A stretch of DNA of 64,000 bases from Branchiostoma floridae (taxonomy: Eukaryota; Chordata; Leptocardii; Amphioxiformes; Branchiostomatidae), in assembly GCF_000003815.2 (NCBI RefSeq), contig NC_049994.1, positions 8,095,065 through 8,159,064 of the forward strand, written 5' to 3'. The translations under genes and the position numbers were made by a program. This document shows positions 1 to 12,559 of this stretch, piece by piece (the stretch's first letter is position 1; every line of letters starts with the position of its first letter). A model generated the notes under the pieces. It had not been told where the DNA came from, made no database searches, and saw only the letters and a list, made by a program, of their open reading frames with translations.

Positions 1-1620
1 AAAATAAGTCAAAGTTTTTTATAGTAAAAAGATTTTAAAAAATAAGTGGAAACCAAGTAAAAACATTTTTAAAATAAGTCGAAACCAAGTAAAAAGATTT
101 TTAAAAATAAGTCGAAATCAAGTAATAACATTTTTAAAAATAAATCGAATTTTTTTATAGTAAAAAGATTTTTAAAAATAAGTCGAAACCAAGTAAAAAC
201 ATTTTTAAAATAAATCGGAACCAAGTAAAAAGATTTTTAAAAATAAGTCGAAAGTTTTTTTTATGGTAAAAAGATTTTGAAAAATAAGTCAAAAGTTTTT
301 TATAGTAAAAAGATTTTAAAAAATAAGTGGAAACCAAGTAAAAACATTTTTTTAAATAAGTCGAAAGTTTTTTTTTTGTAAAAAGATTTTAAAAAATAAG
401 TCGAAAGTTTTTTTATAGTAAAAAGATTTTAAAAAATAAGTCGAAAGTTTTTTTATAGTAAAAAGATTTTTAAAAACAAGTCGAAACCAATTAAAAATAT
501 TTTAGAAAATTAGTCGAAACCAAGTAAAAAGATTTTAAAAGATAAGTCGAAAGTTTTTTTATAATAAAAAGATTTTAAAAAATAAGTCGAAAGTTAGTAA
601 AAAGATTTTAGAAAATAGGTCGAAACCAAGTAAAAAGATTTTCAAAAATAAGTCGAAACCAAGTAAAAAGATTTTAAAAAATATGTCAAAACCAATTAAA
701 AATATTCTAGAAAATTAGTCGAAACCAAGTAAAAAGATTTTAGAAAATAAGTCGAAAGTTTTTTTTATAGTGAAAAGATTTTAAAAAATAAGTCGAAACC
801 AAGTAAAAAGATTTTTAAAAATAAGTCGAAACCAAGTTAAAAGATTTTTTTTAAAAATAAGTCAAAACCAAGTAAAAATATTTTTAAAAATAAGTCGAAA
901 CCGAGTAAAAAGATTTTAAAAAAATAAGTCGAAACCAAGTAAAAATATTTTAGAAAATTAGTCGAAACCAAGTAAAAAGATTTTAAAAAATAAGTCGAAA
1001 GTTAGTAAAAATATTTTAGCAAATAAGTCGAAACCAAGTAAAAAGATTTTTAAAAATAAGTCAAAAGTTTTTATAGTAAAAAGATTTTTAAAAATAAGTC
1101 GAAACCAAGTAAAAACATTTTTAAAAATAAATCGAAACCAAGTAAAAACATTTTCAAAAATAACTCGAAACCAAGTAAAAACATTTTTAAAAATAAGTCG
1201 AATTTTTTTTATAGTAAAAAGATTTTAGAAAATAAGTCGAAAGTTAGTAAAAAGATTTTAGCAAATAATTCGAAACCAAGTAAAAAGATTTTTAAAAATA
1301 AGTCAAAAGTTTTTATAGTAAAAAGATTTTTAAAAATAAGTCGAAACCAAGTAAAAACATTTTTAAAAATAAGTCGAAACCAAGTAAAAACATTTTTAAA
1401 AATAAATCGAAACCAAGTAAAAACATTTTTAAAAATAAGTCGAAACCAAGTAAAAACATTTTTAAAAATAAGTCGAATTTTTTTTATAGTAAAAAGATTT
1501 TAGAAATTAGTCGAAAACCAAGTAAAAACATTTTTAAAATAAGTCGAATTTTTTATAGTAAAATGATTTAGAAAATAAGTCGAAACCAAGTAAAAAGATT
1601 TTTAAAAATAAGTCGAAAAC
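1..1620. repeat. AT-rich 33-bp minisatellite array
   Basis: About 50 degenerate copies of a roughly 33-bp unit of the form AAGTAAAAAGATTTTTAAAA followed by ATAAGTCGAAACC run from the window edge to about 1620. There are two main unit variants: one with CCAAGTAAAAA and one with GTTTTTTTATAGTAAAAA. A second polymorphism swaps GATTTTT for CATTTTT. The array is cut by the window edge, so its full length is unknown. The small minus-strand reading frames inside it are repeat artefacts. Confidence 0.95.
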
Positions 1621-1822
1621 ATCCTGCATGAGTAACTTTGATATAAAACAGCATCCCCTAATCTTGTTCCCCTGTTTTGAATAACACAGATCTCGATCAC
1701 CAACAGTTACTTGCCCTAATCCACACCGTGAGAAAGCCACCAGGTGCAATCCGAAGAAACAGTTGATTGACATTTGAATGACAGGTCGTGACTTACTCGA
1801 TATTGCCCGGATTAAGCTTAAG

Positions 1823-1859
1823 GTGCCCCCAGAGAGACCCGGCGCGGGTCTGGGGGCAC
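1823..1859. repeat. GC-rich perfect-stem hairpin
   Basis: The arms GTGCCCCCA (1823-1831) and TGGGGGCAC (1851-1859) are exact reverse complements. An inner stem GACCC/GGGTC and a 4-base bulge surround a GGCGC loop. It stands out as GC-rich in a very AT-rich setting. It could be a short foldback end or a cruciform; no gene is adjacent. Confidence 0.6.
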
Positions 1860-2246
1860 GTAGGGGTTACTATCTTTTCAACCCTGTAACGTAGGCATTT
1901 TTCATCCTACTACAACAAAACTTGGACACAACTTACAGAAGTATATGTACATAACAGCCATCAAGTTATATTTAAGGAAATAGATCTAGTCAAAGGTTTG
2001 AATAAAATTACGGCCATCACCAACAGTTACTTGCCCGTTAGAAAAACGTTTTGAAATTGCATGATGTATATAAATGGAAAGATGTCATTCGAAACAAAGG
2101 AAGGTAAGAAGACTTTCGTTGGCTTTTCGTTGTCTTTGGGCTTGCTGGTATACTTAGGACTTTTGAAACAGCTCATATCACAACAAAATAGGAAATGTCA
2201 AATAATCAATAAGCTAATACATATATAAGATGTGATCTTATCCGCA

Positions 2247-2450
2247 TGGAAATTGTCCGTTTGTCACATGGACTTTCTATATTTGTCAACCTTCACAGAT
2301 ATAGTCTGTTTGTATACAAACTTTGTAACATGGATATTCTACATTTGTGAAACCTCGCTGAACTTGTCTGTTTCTGACATGGTTTTTCTGACAAAGTGAC
2401 ATTTGTCAACCCTCACTAAAGTTGTCCGTGTTTGTGACGTGGAACTTTCT
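2247..2450. repeat. Degenerate ~60-bp tandem repeat
   Basis: Three to four diverged copies contain TTGTCYGTTTGTNACATGG, then TTTCTAYATTTGTCAACC and YTCACNNA. They lie head to tail at roughly 2247, 2305, 2365 and 2425. No protein-coding signal is evident. Confidence 0.6.
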
Positions 2451-3900
2451 TTCCTCTGCCTCCTTGTTTCAATTGTGAAAAAAAGCGACCACAAAATCAA
2501 CTGACTAAACCCTGATTCAACATTTTCTAAGTTTGTCGAGATATTTACAAAACCGGACTTGTCATGCAATACGTGTTTTCCACGTATGTTTTATACATGT
2601 TATGTAGTTGTGGCTGATAGATTTAGTATAGCATGCGCCAGTCCCCACCACAGCCTAAGGAATGTTTGTAGAATATGTCCAAGCTTTCGAGGTTGGTGTA
2701 ATTTTTTTTGGACATTTTTTTGTCAACTTGGCAGAAACGAGGTCAGGGCAGTAGGACGCTGTCAGGAGCAGGATGATCATGAAGAAGGGACGAAGAGGAG
2801 CGGATATATGAGATGAAGCGATAGGTAAATGCACTTTACCTGTCCTTTTTGGCCGGGTTGTTAAAGGGTCTTATCATAATGATATTCAAAAAAAATATTG
2901 CAACTAAGGCTTGCAGTAAAAAAAACAATTTCATCATCACGGACGCTTCTAGTTGAATCAAATGTCAAAGTTTGCGCTACCAAAGAATTATTTCTGTACG
3001 AAGCAGAAACACTGTCACAACGATCGTACAGATACTTTGAAAATGGAATATATCTTGTCGTATGCAGTGTCTGGAAAAAGTGTTTGGGTTGTCTCCAGAG
3101 GATTGCGCCCCAGATTTAGGACTTTGTGTGTACATTAGAAGGTACGGGTATATCTTATTTTAAAACAGATATAATTCCAATTTGATAACTTCAAAAAACA
3201 TGTATTATTGTATTTCTTTTCATTCTTATTACCTGTTTGAAAAAGCAGGTCTTGATTCTGGTAGGGATGTTTGTGATTCCGGACCGTTTGCGATCACGTT
3301 TGCTATGCATATGGGGATAGATATTGTGAGTCATTGTGCTACAGCGCGCATTAGAAGTTTGCAGCAGTTTTGTGGTTTGTTTAAAAAAAATATTTACACC
3401 CCTTTTTGACAGGAGTAGAGTGGTCCTAGTTTATCTGGTAATTCTAGAGCAAACCAGCTGGGCAATAAATACCCCTGTCAAGCTGGTCAATTAGGCACCA
3501 CTGTGTGCAGGGGTGAATCACTATGTACACATTAGGGATATGAAGCCAGTGGCTGCACAGATCCACAACTAGGAGAAAGAGGAACTGTGACCATCCCTGT
3601 CACCTCTGTATGGATTGAACCAATACACTAGTATACACATTGGGGATATGTGCCAGGTGCAGGTGTAACAATAGGAAATAAAAATGCAATGGTGAGGTAC
3701 AAGAAGGTGTAGTTTTGGATCTCACTGTTTACCATAGGTAGATATATAAGAACAATGATGGAATAATTTTGCCAAACGTCAAACCCTAACAACCTAACAT
3801 GATAGTGCAAGAGTTTTTTCTTTGGCAGGTCTTTAGAAGTGTTTTTGAACGTCGATTTTAATTTTTATGTTAATTCCCTAACATGAGTTACTCACGCGCA
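2451..3900. other. No recognisable gene
   Basis: The region has short open frames but no domain similarity, splice structure or codon bias that I can support. Two related stretches around 3520-3545 and 3630-3655 share a motif like ACACATTRGGGATATG. Otherwise I see nothing. Confidence 0.4.
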
Positions 3901-3929
3901 AACCTGTTCTCGTATTTGCTGGAACAGCT

Positions 3930-4800
3930 AATATTACACTCTAGTTTCATTTCAAGATTATATGCTTGGAGTTGGTTTATAAAATTTCGGCATTGATTAT
4001 GCAAATTAGATCCCAAGTTACAATTAATTGATATCAGCATACCAAAAATCATGTTGATCCTTTGATCCATTCTTGAGTTATTCTCTTTTCAAGTCTTTAG
4101 ATACACCTCTTACTTTCTTCCCTCTTTCTCAGTTACATATGTGACAACTTTGAAAGTACTATAATGGAATGCTGTGGATTTATGAACTTTTCCCAATCGG
4201 TTATGCAAATTAGCTGTTAATTTGCATAATAAATATCACATTATATAAGTCTTCACTTAGGCTATTTACATGCCAAAAATCATGACGATCCGTCAACATG
4301 TTCATATTTTCTCATTAATTATGCAAATAACGTCATCATTTGCATGATTAATATGTATTGACATTTCTCTCTTTCTCAGCTACATATGTGACAAGTTTAA
4401 AAGTCCTATCATGGAATGTAGTGGATTTATAAAATGTCCTCATTAATTATGCAAATTAGCTATTGATTTGCAGGATTGGTATCTCATTATGTATGTCTTC
4501 ACTTACGCTACCTACATACCAAAAACATGATGATCCGTCAACATCTTCATATTTTCTCATAAATTATGCAAATGAGATCATCATTTGCATAATTGATATC
4601 TTGTGACAATTCCCTCCTTCCCAGCTACATATGTGACAAGTTTCAAAGTCCTATCATGGAATGCAGTGGATTCATAAACTTTCCTAATTAATTATGCAAA
4701 TTAGCTGTTGGTTTGCATAATTAGTATCCCATTATGTAAGTCAACACTCATTCTATCTACATACCAAAAATCATGAAGATCCGTCACCACGTTGTAGAGT
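3930..4800. repeat. ~246-bp tandem repeat rich in octamer ATGCAAAT
   Basis: The marker CAGYTACATATGTGACAA recurs at about 4130, 4378 and 4623, a spacing of about 246 bp. A partial copy precedes it from about 3930. Each unit holds several TTATGCAAAT or ATTTGCATAAT motifs on both strands, plus CCAAAAATCATGNNGATCC. The octamers match the POU/Oct consensus by sequence, but the region is most simply a satellite or the inner part of a transposon. Confidence 0.85.
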
Positions 4801-5980
4801 TATTCTCGTCCGCTAGGGGGGCCAAACTCACAGCACTAACTCTCTGCTCCGAGGGCTATCTACCACTCAAAAATCATGACCACAGCATGTCCAGAAGACG
4901 AGATATAAAAAAAATTGAGTTTCCCCTACAGTACCTTAGCAAGCCGCTAGGGGGCCCATTATCGAACTTGATCTTCGTTTTCCCGACCCCTACCCACCCA
5001 CCAAATATCATCAGGATCCATCCAAGGCTTCTTGAGTTATGCTGTTCACACACACACACACACAGACACACAAACACGCCCAAAACATAACCTTAGCCAT
5101 TCTGGCAAAGGTAAAAATCCGTTGTTCCCTTCTGGAGTTATGGAAAAGTCCTTTCACCAACAAATCCTACCTATTTTGCTAACTGGTTGGTATGGTCCGG
5201 CGCCAGTCTGGAAACTGATATGTGGGGTCAGGGAGCCTGACCCTTGGGCCTCGGGAACCCGTCAACTGTTGTCAGGTACAGCTGCAGCTGGAATCAACCA
5301 AACCAGGCTGGGGGGTTATAACATTAATGCTTCAGAAGTCTTTGACAAGAATGCCCCTGCTATCCCTAAACTAGCTGCTAGGGGGCCCAAACTTATGTCA
5401 CCAACTCCTGAGCACAAGAGCTATCTAACACCCAAAATTCGTGACCATACCATGTTTAGAAGATGAGAAAACACGCCCGGAAGTTGCGCTGCAGTACGAA
5501 GGGAAGCCGCTAGGGGGCCCATCATCGAACTTGACCTCCGTTTTCCAGACCCCTACCCACCCACCAAATATCATCAGCGTCCGTCGAAGTCTTCTCGAGT
5601 TATGCTGTCCACGGACAAAATTTTGCAAGTAAACCGGCGCCTGCACTTCCAGGAAAGCCGCTAGGGGGCCCAAACTCGCAGCAGTCACTCTCTGCTTTAA
5701 GGGGTCCCTACCACTCAAAAATCACGACCGCAGCAAGTCCAATACGCGAGATATCAAGCATGCAGGGTCCGTTGCAGTACCTTAGCAAGCCGCTAGGGGG
5801 CCCATTATCGAACTCCCCCTTCTTTCTCCAGACCCCTACCCACCCACCAAATATCAGCCGCATCCGTCGCAGTCTTCTGGAGTTATGCTGCTCACAAACG
5901 GGGGGAAAGCACACAACCGGACCGAAAATATAACCTTTGCCAGAATAGCCATTCTGGCAAAGGTAATTATAGTAAAAAAA
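4795..5980. repeat. Cluster of a dispersed repeat (AAGCCGCTAGGGGGCCCA family)
   Basis: The sequence AGCCGCTAGGGGGCCCA, followed by CCCCTACCCACCCACCAAATATCA and GAGTTATGCTG, is found near 4941, 5504 and 5783. Further partial copies lie at 5375 and 5650. The cluster ends at about 5933-5962 in a palindrome of CCTTTGCCAGAAT and ATTCTGGCAAAGG. A half copy of that palindrome is at 5090-5110, and a truncated copy of the family is at 28530-28600. It looks like a repetitive, possibly non-autonomous element. The long frames here are in both strands and are not genes. Confidence 0.8.
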
Positions 5981-6332
5981 AACAAAGATCAGATTAGAGA
6001 AACGTGTTGGATTTTTCAAAATTGGTCTGAAATTTTCAAAGAGATACTAAGATTGTCTTTTCTTGGGCAGCCTGAAAACAATGCAATCTTCCAAGCTTTT
6101 AAGAATGTAGTTTTGGGCCCAACTTTGTATCACTATAAGTGCCGTTCTGGTAATTTTTTGGCTTGACAATTTTACAATGTACATGTTTAGAATTTTGGTA
6201 AAAAGTAACATGCAACAGAAAGCATGCTTCGTTATCATATCCAGTTATTATATACGTCCATAGTACACATAGATGTTACGAATTCTATTTCTGTATTGAT
6301 GTTTTAATTTTACCTGGTGTTACAGTGTCGTG

Positions 6333-9300
6333 ATGTCAGAAACTGCCCTGCCCCCCGAGACAGACAGTCAGTCAGAAGATACACAGATGCAAACCTCTCT
6401 CCTGGAGGAGATCCAAAAGCTACTACTTGTCCAGCAGGAAGAGATAAACAGGAAGTTTGAGGAGAAGCTGGACCAGACAAAGGAGGAGTTGGGGAAGAAA
6501 ATGGAAGAGACCTCAATGCTAATGGAACGCACAGAAGAAATCAAGGACATACTGTATGATGTTTCCGATCATCTGAACGACATCAAGGAGGCTTTGAGAG
6601 GACAGTCAGAGAGGGAGGCCAAGGTCAGAGAGTTGGAAAGGAAAGTGACGAATCTCCGAGACAAAGATATGGACGTGATCAAACTCGTGGAGGAAATAAA
6701 GAAAATAAAACGTATGTGTAAGCATCTGCCATCCTTAAAGTTGCAGTCGGAAAAATGCTGTCTTTTGCAAGGTTACACATGTGAAAGAAATTGTCACTTG
6801 TTGAGGATTTAAGTATAATCTCAACCTGGACAATCAGATCAATAACTGAATGCTAGTGGTAGTACGGATAGCTGTTTAAACAATGTTATAAAGAATCTGT
6901 TACATGTATATTTTTCTTAGAATGCCTCTCTGAATACCTTTAACACAAGCATCCGAGTGAAGTCCACTTGGACCCCGGGCGTAAATTTTACAGTGCCATT
7001 TGAACATTTTTGATCTGAAGAAAAATTAAGTCCGTGACTCAGTCAATATCTGCTAACTTTTTTACGAAATTGGTACTATACTGTGGAAATTATAAAGGAA
7101 AGTCTGTGTTCAGTCCGTGTAGGGTCCAAGTGGACCCCGGCAAAATGTGCGTAAGACCACTAAACTTTCAGAGGATAACAAACATAAAACTTAATCCCCA
7201 CAACAGCTTTTGTGTCGTCATCATAATTATAATATGACGACATTATGACGCTATTTAGCTAATAAGGGCAGGCACCTTCAATTTTGACCAATGATGTCAT
7301 GAAATTAGCGTAAATTAGAAATTTGGAATCATAAAAGTTACATTGAATTTTATAGGATTTCATTGATGTAAGAAAACACTGGTACATAACCAAGAAAACC
7401 TTATCGGAATTAGAATGTTTTTACAGTAGACATTGTCAGTGAAATTCAATCTAATATTTAATGAAGGTAATGAGCTTGTAATCTCTGGGTATTGTTTCAG
7501 GAGATGCGGGTGCCTTAAAAGATTCGTTTCAAGAAGATCCGCCTGCGGCTCTCATGGAACTGCTAGTAAATATGAACCAAAACCTCGATGCCATATTGTC
7601 GACACTGAAACGTGATCCTCGCGGTAAGTACCAGTATACCATACAGTGTTGGTACAGGGTTTCTGCATCTAACATTGGATGCAGAAAACTCTAGGTGCGC
7701 ATATATATATATATGTCATATCTTTACTGCAACCAGGTATTTTATTGAAAGGCTGTAATTCAATTGCAAGCTACTAATGCTATGAAAAGATGTGATGGAG
7801 TTGGATACTGTTATGTTCATTGGTCTTCTTGTAGAGATTTGGGCTGAAACAAGAATTGATTTTACATTTCAATTATCAGAATCAGAATATTTTCGGATAA
7901 AGGTGTCGACGAAATTCCTGAAAATGGTGCGAATACCTATATGTCCAGTGATGTGTCAATTTCCTAATTTGTCCGGAAATCTACCCCTTTCGCGCAGTGG
8001 TAGTCCATTTTTGACCTGGTCCATTTAACTGGGGTGCCGCCAGAATAATCCATTCTCGACGGGGGTGACTTTTCAAAAATAAACTTTGTAATGTCCATTT
8101 CGCCTATAGAGGGAGATGCAGTGAGATATGTTGTATTTTCTCGGGAGCAAATGAAGGCCTTTCTAATCTCTTGTTTAATCCCCTAAAGTTGTGGAACTTC
8201 TAGCATTCATCTTAAAGGTTTAAATTTTACAGGGCGTATGAACATGTTGCCCCAGGCCTGACTGTCTCACTAATACCCCAGGTACATAAAACATTGCCAT
8301 GCATGATATGTATTTTTTGCCTATCTATCTTACTAACACACCCGGTATATTACAACAAGCCATGCTGCGTGGCATGCATAATTTTTGCCTATAAGTAGAA
8401 TTTAGACCATCTATTCAACTCTATTTGCCTGCAGAACCTGCTCAAAAGCAATATTCAATCTCTTTTGCAGAGGAAGCTAGGCTATCAGATGCTATCAACG
8501 TGATAAAAAGAAGGCTGAAGGCCATTGAGTTGCCACGTTTCGCAGAAATATTGGGGTTTTCAGACCGCGAATTTAGCAATATTACTGCCCGACGTCCGAC
8601 TGTCCACCAGCAGAAAGATTTACTTTTCCGACAGTGGCGTGAAAAGAATGGCAACAAAGCCACAGTCGAAGCTCTACAAGATGCATTACACAGACTGACA
8701 GATACGTCAGCAATCTCTAGATCCCGCGCAGGTAATCCATACCAGGGTGTTTCGATCTAGATATAGATTTTAAAAGGAATTTATATATAACGATATATAG
8801 GTATGTTTGATTTATGGAACTCGCTACTTCGACCCTTAAGAGCAGTATTGTTATCCATCTTCACTTTCAAAGTCATGTACACAACAGAATACCACATGAG
8901 CTGAAACGTCATTATGTCTTTTTCTTTCTGTTCACATTGGTATGCAAATTTCCATTTCTTATTTCATTTTGATTATGCTTTCGAGTTGTATTAGGGTTAT
9001 CGTTGAATAATTGATTTGCTTTATTTTGTCTTTTGTAAGTTAACTTGCGTTACTACTCGTACGTCCTTGTGATATTACCATTTATCTTATATATTATTTA
9101 TTGTTGTTATTTTATTGTTTATCGATTACTGTTATGTTGCATGTACATATATGTACGAGGTTTTTACTCAGGCATCTTTAAAAGAAGCCAGCCAGGTGAC
9201 ATATACCCCTGGATAAATAAAAACAAGCAGACAAGCCAACACCAATATGATTAACAGAGGTTTTTGTTATCAGGTGGAGGGTGACTATATAATTCAGTCA

Positions 9301-10184
9301 GCAAAATGTTGACTATTGAAGAAATTTGCATTGCATTTTTTGTGTCAGAGATTTGAACAACTTTATTGCTTTACGTTCTGTCAATAACTACGTGTAACTG
9401 CTTGCTCATCAAGCATCTTTGCCAGTCAAAGTCAACCTTAATTGTAATATACATACCCCTAATAACTCAACTGTAGTACTACATTCCTCTCGTTATCATT
9501 CCAAAGTACTTACTATTACTGTTTTCTACTCAGCTCAAGCTTCATTGCCGGACATACTTCGCAGACCAGGCACCTCGGTACAGATGTTGGGCACACAAGC
9601 TTTGCGTGGTGATTCGAAAGGTGGGATCACCATGCTATAAAAGAGTTTTTTTTGTCTTCTTCAAAAGACATTTACCTATCTCTTTCTACTGTTAGCATTG
9701 TATTAGAGTGGCATCTTGCAGTATTTATTCGTTATCAACACAGTTAGAATACATTTTCGGGGTTTCTTGAGCTTGTAAGAGGAAATAAGATTAACCCGAA
9801 ATGCACATTGTTGTACGAAATGATATTGGAGGCAAATTCCCGCCGCAATACCATTTTTTATATTTCAATCGATTTTTTATCTGCTTCGTGTTTTGTTCCA
9901 TTTTGCATTTTCTGTACATTTAATCTCGTTCAATTTCACCCCATTTTACTCCATTTCGTACTGTCTGTTTCCCTGCGCAAAATGTACGTTTTATACTTTA
10001 ATACTTGATGATGAGATGTCACGAACGATTGGTATTCACATAAACCCTCGTTTCCATTTTCAACAACCGCAATAGATTATGAAAGCCACCATGTGCACCT
10101 GGCGATGCTGTTATCATAAATCTGATGTTTTTTCTCTCATGTCTCTTTGTAGCAGCGGTCAGAAAAAAGACTAACAAGAAGTAA
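6333..10184 (+). CDS. Coiled-coil + Death-domain protein (5 exons, complete, 305 aa)
   Basis: The coding exons are 6333-6711, 7501-7623, 8435-8731, 9534-9620 and 10153-10184. All introns are GT-AG and in phase 1, and the sum is 306 codons including the TAA at 10182. The first ATG after the acceptor at 6325 is 6333 (the upstream GTG is not used). Residues about 20-130 are a Glu/Lys-rich coiled coil (LLEEIQKLLLVQQEE, EEIKDILYDV). Exon 3 (about residues 169-268) is a Death domain: helical pattern with LPRFAEILGFSDREFSNI, QQKDLLFRQWREKNG and ATVEALQDALHRL, the usual Leu/Trp core positions. The tail is basic (AVRKKTNKK). Death domains are homotypic adaptors in apoptosis and NF-kB-type signalling; the coiled coil suggests oligomerisation. 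There is no signal peptide or membrane segment, so it is probably cytosolic. Specific orthology is not assigned. Exon 5 could start 3 bases later (CAG/CAG choice). Confidence 0.85.
6950..7420. repeat. Intronic dispersed repeat, copy 1
   Basis: It lies in intron 1 of the coiled-coil/Death-domain gene. It shares long stretches with 11112-11595, for example GGCGTAAATTTT, CAGTGCCATTT, TGTTCAGTCCGT, TTACATTGAATTT and TGTAAGAAAAC, all in the same order. The family is unknown. Confidence 0.75.
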
Positions 10185-10312
10185 TGCAACCGAGAGCACT
10201 GTCAGAGGTATACCATTGGAACTTGGAAAAACCAACGTCATCATTTCAATCTTACCGGTGTGTTCTCGATCTCATTTGTCTGAACCAAGGACGTATGATA
10301 TGTTAGTACGCA

Positions 10313-10925
10313 ACTTGTGGGCATGCCCAACCAGGGTAAAATCACTTGCATACACGTCACTGGTAAGACCCAACCCTTGAATATGCTGCAACTGTATGGG
10401 ATCCGTATACAAAGAAAGACAAAGATAAACTGGAAACGGTACAGAACCAGGCTACCAGATTCTATAACAGGGATGCTAGTGTTACCAAAATGAAAACAGA
10501 TCTGCAGTGGACATCACTTGAAGACAGAAGAAAAATGTCCAGAATTTGCATGATGTACAAAATGACCAATAAACTGGTGGACGTACCAACTGATATATGT
10601 ACCAGCTCAAAAGAGAATAAGAAACAGCCATGTCTTCAAGTATCAGAGTTACCAACCTAGGATTGATGTGTTCAAAAATTCGCATTTTCACAGAATTATC
10701 GTAGAACCTACTGTGCTTTGTTATCACCATGCAAAGTAGGGGCATCCTCTCTGGATAGTTTTAAAGAACGCTTGCAGATAGATGTGCAAAGTTAGGTGTG
10801 ACGGATCGTTCAGTGTAATATAACCAGCTGCTGCCGCGCCGCGTGCCTGCGAAGCTGGTGTGTTCCGCCGAAGAGCGGTTATACTGGCTACATGGATATA
10901 GATACGTATGGCTTGCTTTGGTGAC
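10313..10925 (+). mobile_element. CR1/L2-like LINE 3' end, degenerate
   Basis: The conceptual reading carries the conserved C-terminal reverse-transcriptase signature of CR1/L2-type elements: CPTRVKSLAYTSLVRP, then LEYAATVWDPYTKKD, then LETVQNQATRFYNRD and WTSLEDRRKMSRI, then SSLDSFKERLQ. The frame is broken by one extra C in the CCC at 10374-10376, and by later stops and shifts. The 3' flank (CGTTCAGTGTAATATAACCAG) is shared with the tail at 18130-18410. The copy is 5'-truncated, as usual for LINEs, and sits just after the stop codon of the Death-domain gene. Confidence 0.85.
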
Positions 10926-11111
10926 GTTACATTGTAATTTAATAGCAATATAGGGCATATGTACTTCAATACAAGCTTGATTAAATCAGAAAGTAGAAAA
11001 TTATTTTATTGTGAGCCCACATTTTTGTTAGCTTTATGTACATATTCGTAAGTACAGCAGTATTTCAACAATTATTAGAGAAATGTTTGAAAGCATACAA
11101 TTGGCGCACGT

Positions 11112-11595
11112 TTGAAGAGTGGGGTGCGTTTGGACCCCAGGCGTAAATTTTGCAGTGCCATTTAAACATTTTTAATCTGAAGAAAGATTCTTTCCGTGAC
11201 TTTGTCAGTCAATATATCTGCTATACCTTCTCCTACGTTTTGATGAAGATTGGCACAATACTGTGGAAGCTATAAAGGGAAATTTGTGTTCAGTCCGTCT
11301 GGGGGACTCAAGGAAATATACGCGCGCAGTTTTTAAAACACACTTTTGAGACAGCTGAAATAAAGGTGGGCAAAGTCAAGCTGACATGTAAAACTAAATC
11401 TTCGCAAAAACTTGTGTTAGCGTGACGACATTGGGCTGCCATATTGGGTTGTGACCAATGAAGTAATGAATAAGCATAAATTATTAATTTTGAATCATAA
11501 AAATTACATTGAATTTCATAGGATGTAATTGTTGTAAGAAAACAAGTGTACTTTACCAAGAAAAGCTTGTTTATATCGAAATTGGCAATTTTTGG
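11112..11595. repeat. Dispersed repeat, copy 2
   Basis: This is a diverged second copy of the 6950-7420 sequence in the same orientation, about 4.2 kb downstream. Both begin near TTGGACCCCRGGCGTAAATTTT. No coding capacity is seen. The following 11600-12550 is unassigned AT-rich sequence with no feature I can support. Confidence 0.7.
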
Positions 11596-12559
11596 CAAAA
11601 AATATGCCTGCCGAAATTCTGTTGCCAGGACAAACCCCAAAAATGCTAAACGTAGTATTGACTAAAACTTTTTGCTAACAATATTTTGTAATAAATTACC
11701 AAGTCTGGTAGATTTAGCACTTGCCGTTCATAAGTTAAGTTATGCGATATAAAAGTTGCTGAGGTCCTCAAATTTCCCCTCCCTGGTCAGAATAGGGCTA
11801 GTGCTAAACGTGGTCCTATTAGACTTATGCATAAATTATGATAATGAGTTGGAATTAGCATGTAAAATTTTCCTCTTACATTGATGAAGCAATGTATGTA
11901 CAGTAATCACTGATAAGAATTGGAACTGAAATTTTATGAACAAAACATTTTGCGGTCCGTTTGGATCCCACTCGGTCATTTTGACTTTTGTAAAAAAAAA
12001 AAAGGTCGCGTGCTTGGGGGTTAAGACAGCTGCCTCAATTTTAATTCCAATTCTGTGTACTGAAAATGTGTAAGATATCATTAGTTTTCACTGTCTACAA
12101 AAGTTAGATACAGGTGTACTTTGCAAAAGAAATGAAAGGAACTTTATCATAGCAGTGTTTGTGAGCCAATGCTTTGCCAACCATATGTCTGCTGTACATA
12201 TATTATGATTCCAGCAATACCGTTTTTATTGTGAAGTAGTTTAGTTTGGTGAAAATCTTAAAAGAGTTTATAGGTTGCGTTACATAGTCACGCCTTGATA
12301 TCTGTGAACCAGGAAGATCTTTTTCTGAAACGAATGTAACAGGATGATAAAACTATATTTGTGACAAGTCCATTGCAAATCCATCTTGTTCTTTGTTGTC
12401 TCATGTACATATTCATATATGTGTCAGGTTTGCTTTGTAGTTATCTAGATTTATATTATTACGCGAGACAGAATAGGAGATTATGAAAAAATCGAGCGAG
12501 CGAGAAATAGAAGCAATGCTAGTGCGCGCGTGCGAAAGAGAACTAAATCGTTACAGATC

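Noticed and set aside
1-1620. Periodic array, possible CRISPR or coding repeats
   Set aside because: The 33-bp units are contiguous and AT-rich without spacers. The minus-strand frames (repeats of Phe/Leu/Lys) are artefacts.
5032-6019. Overlapping frames of 90-144 codons on both strands
   Set aside because: They follow the AAGCCGCTAGGGGGCCCA repeat copies and share no family signature.
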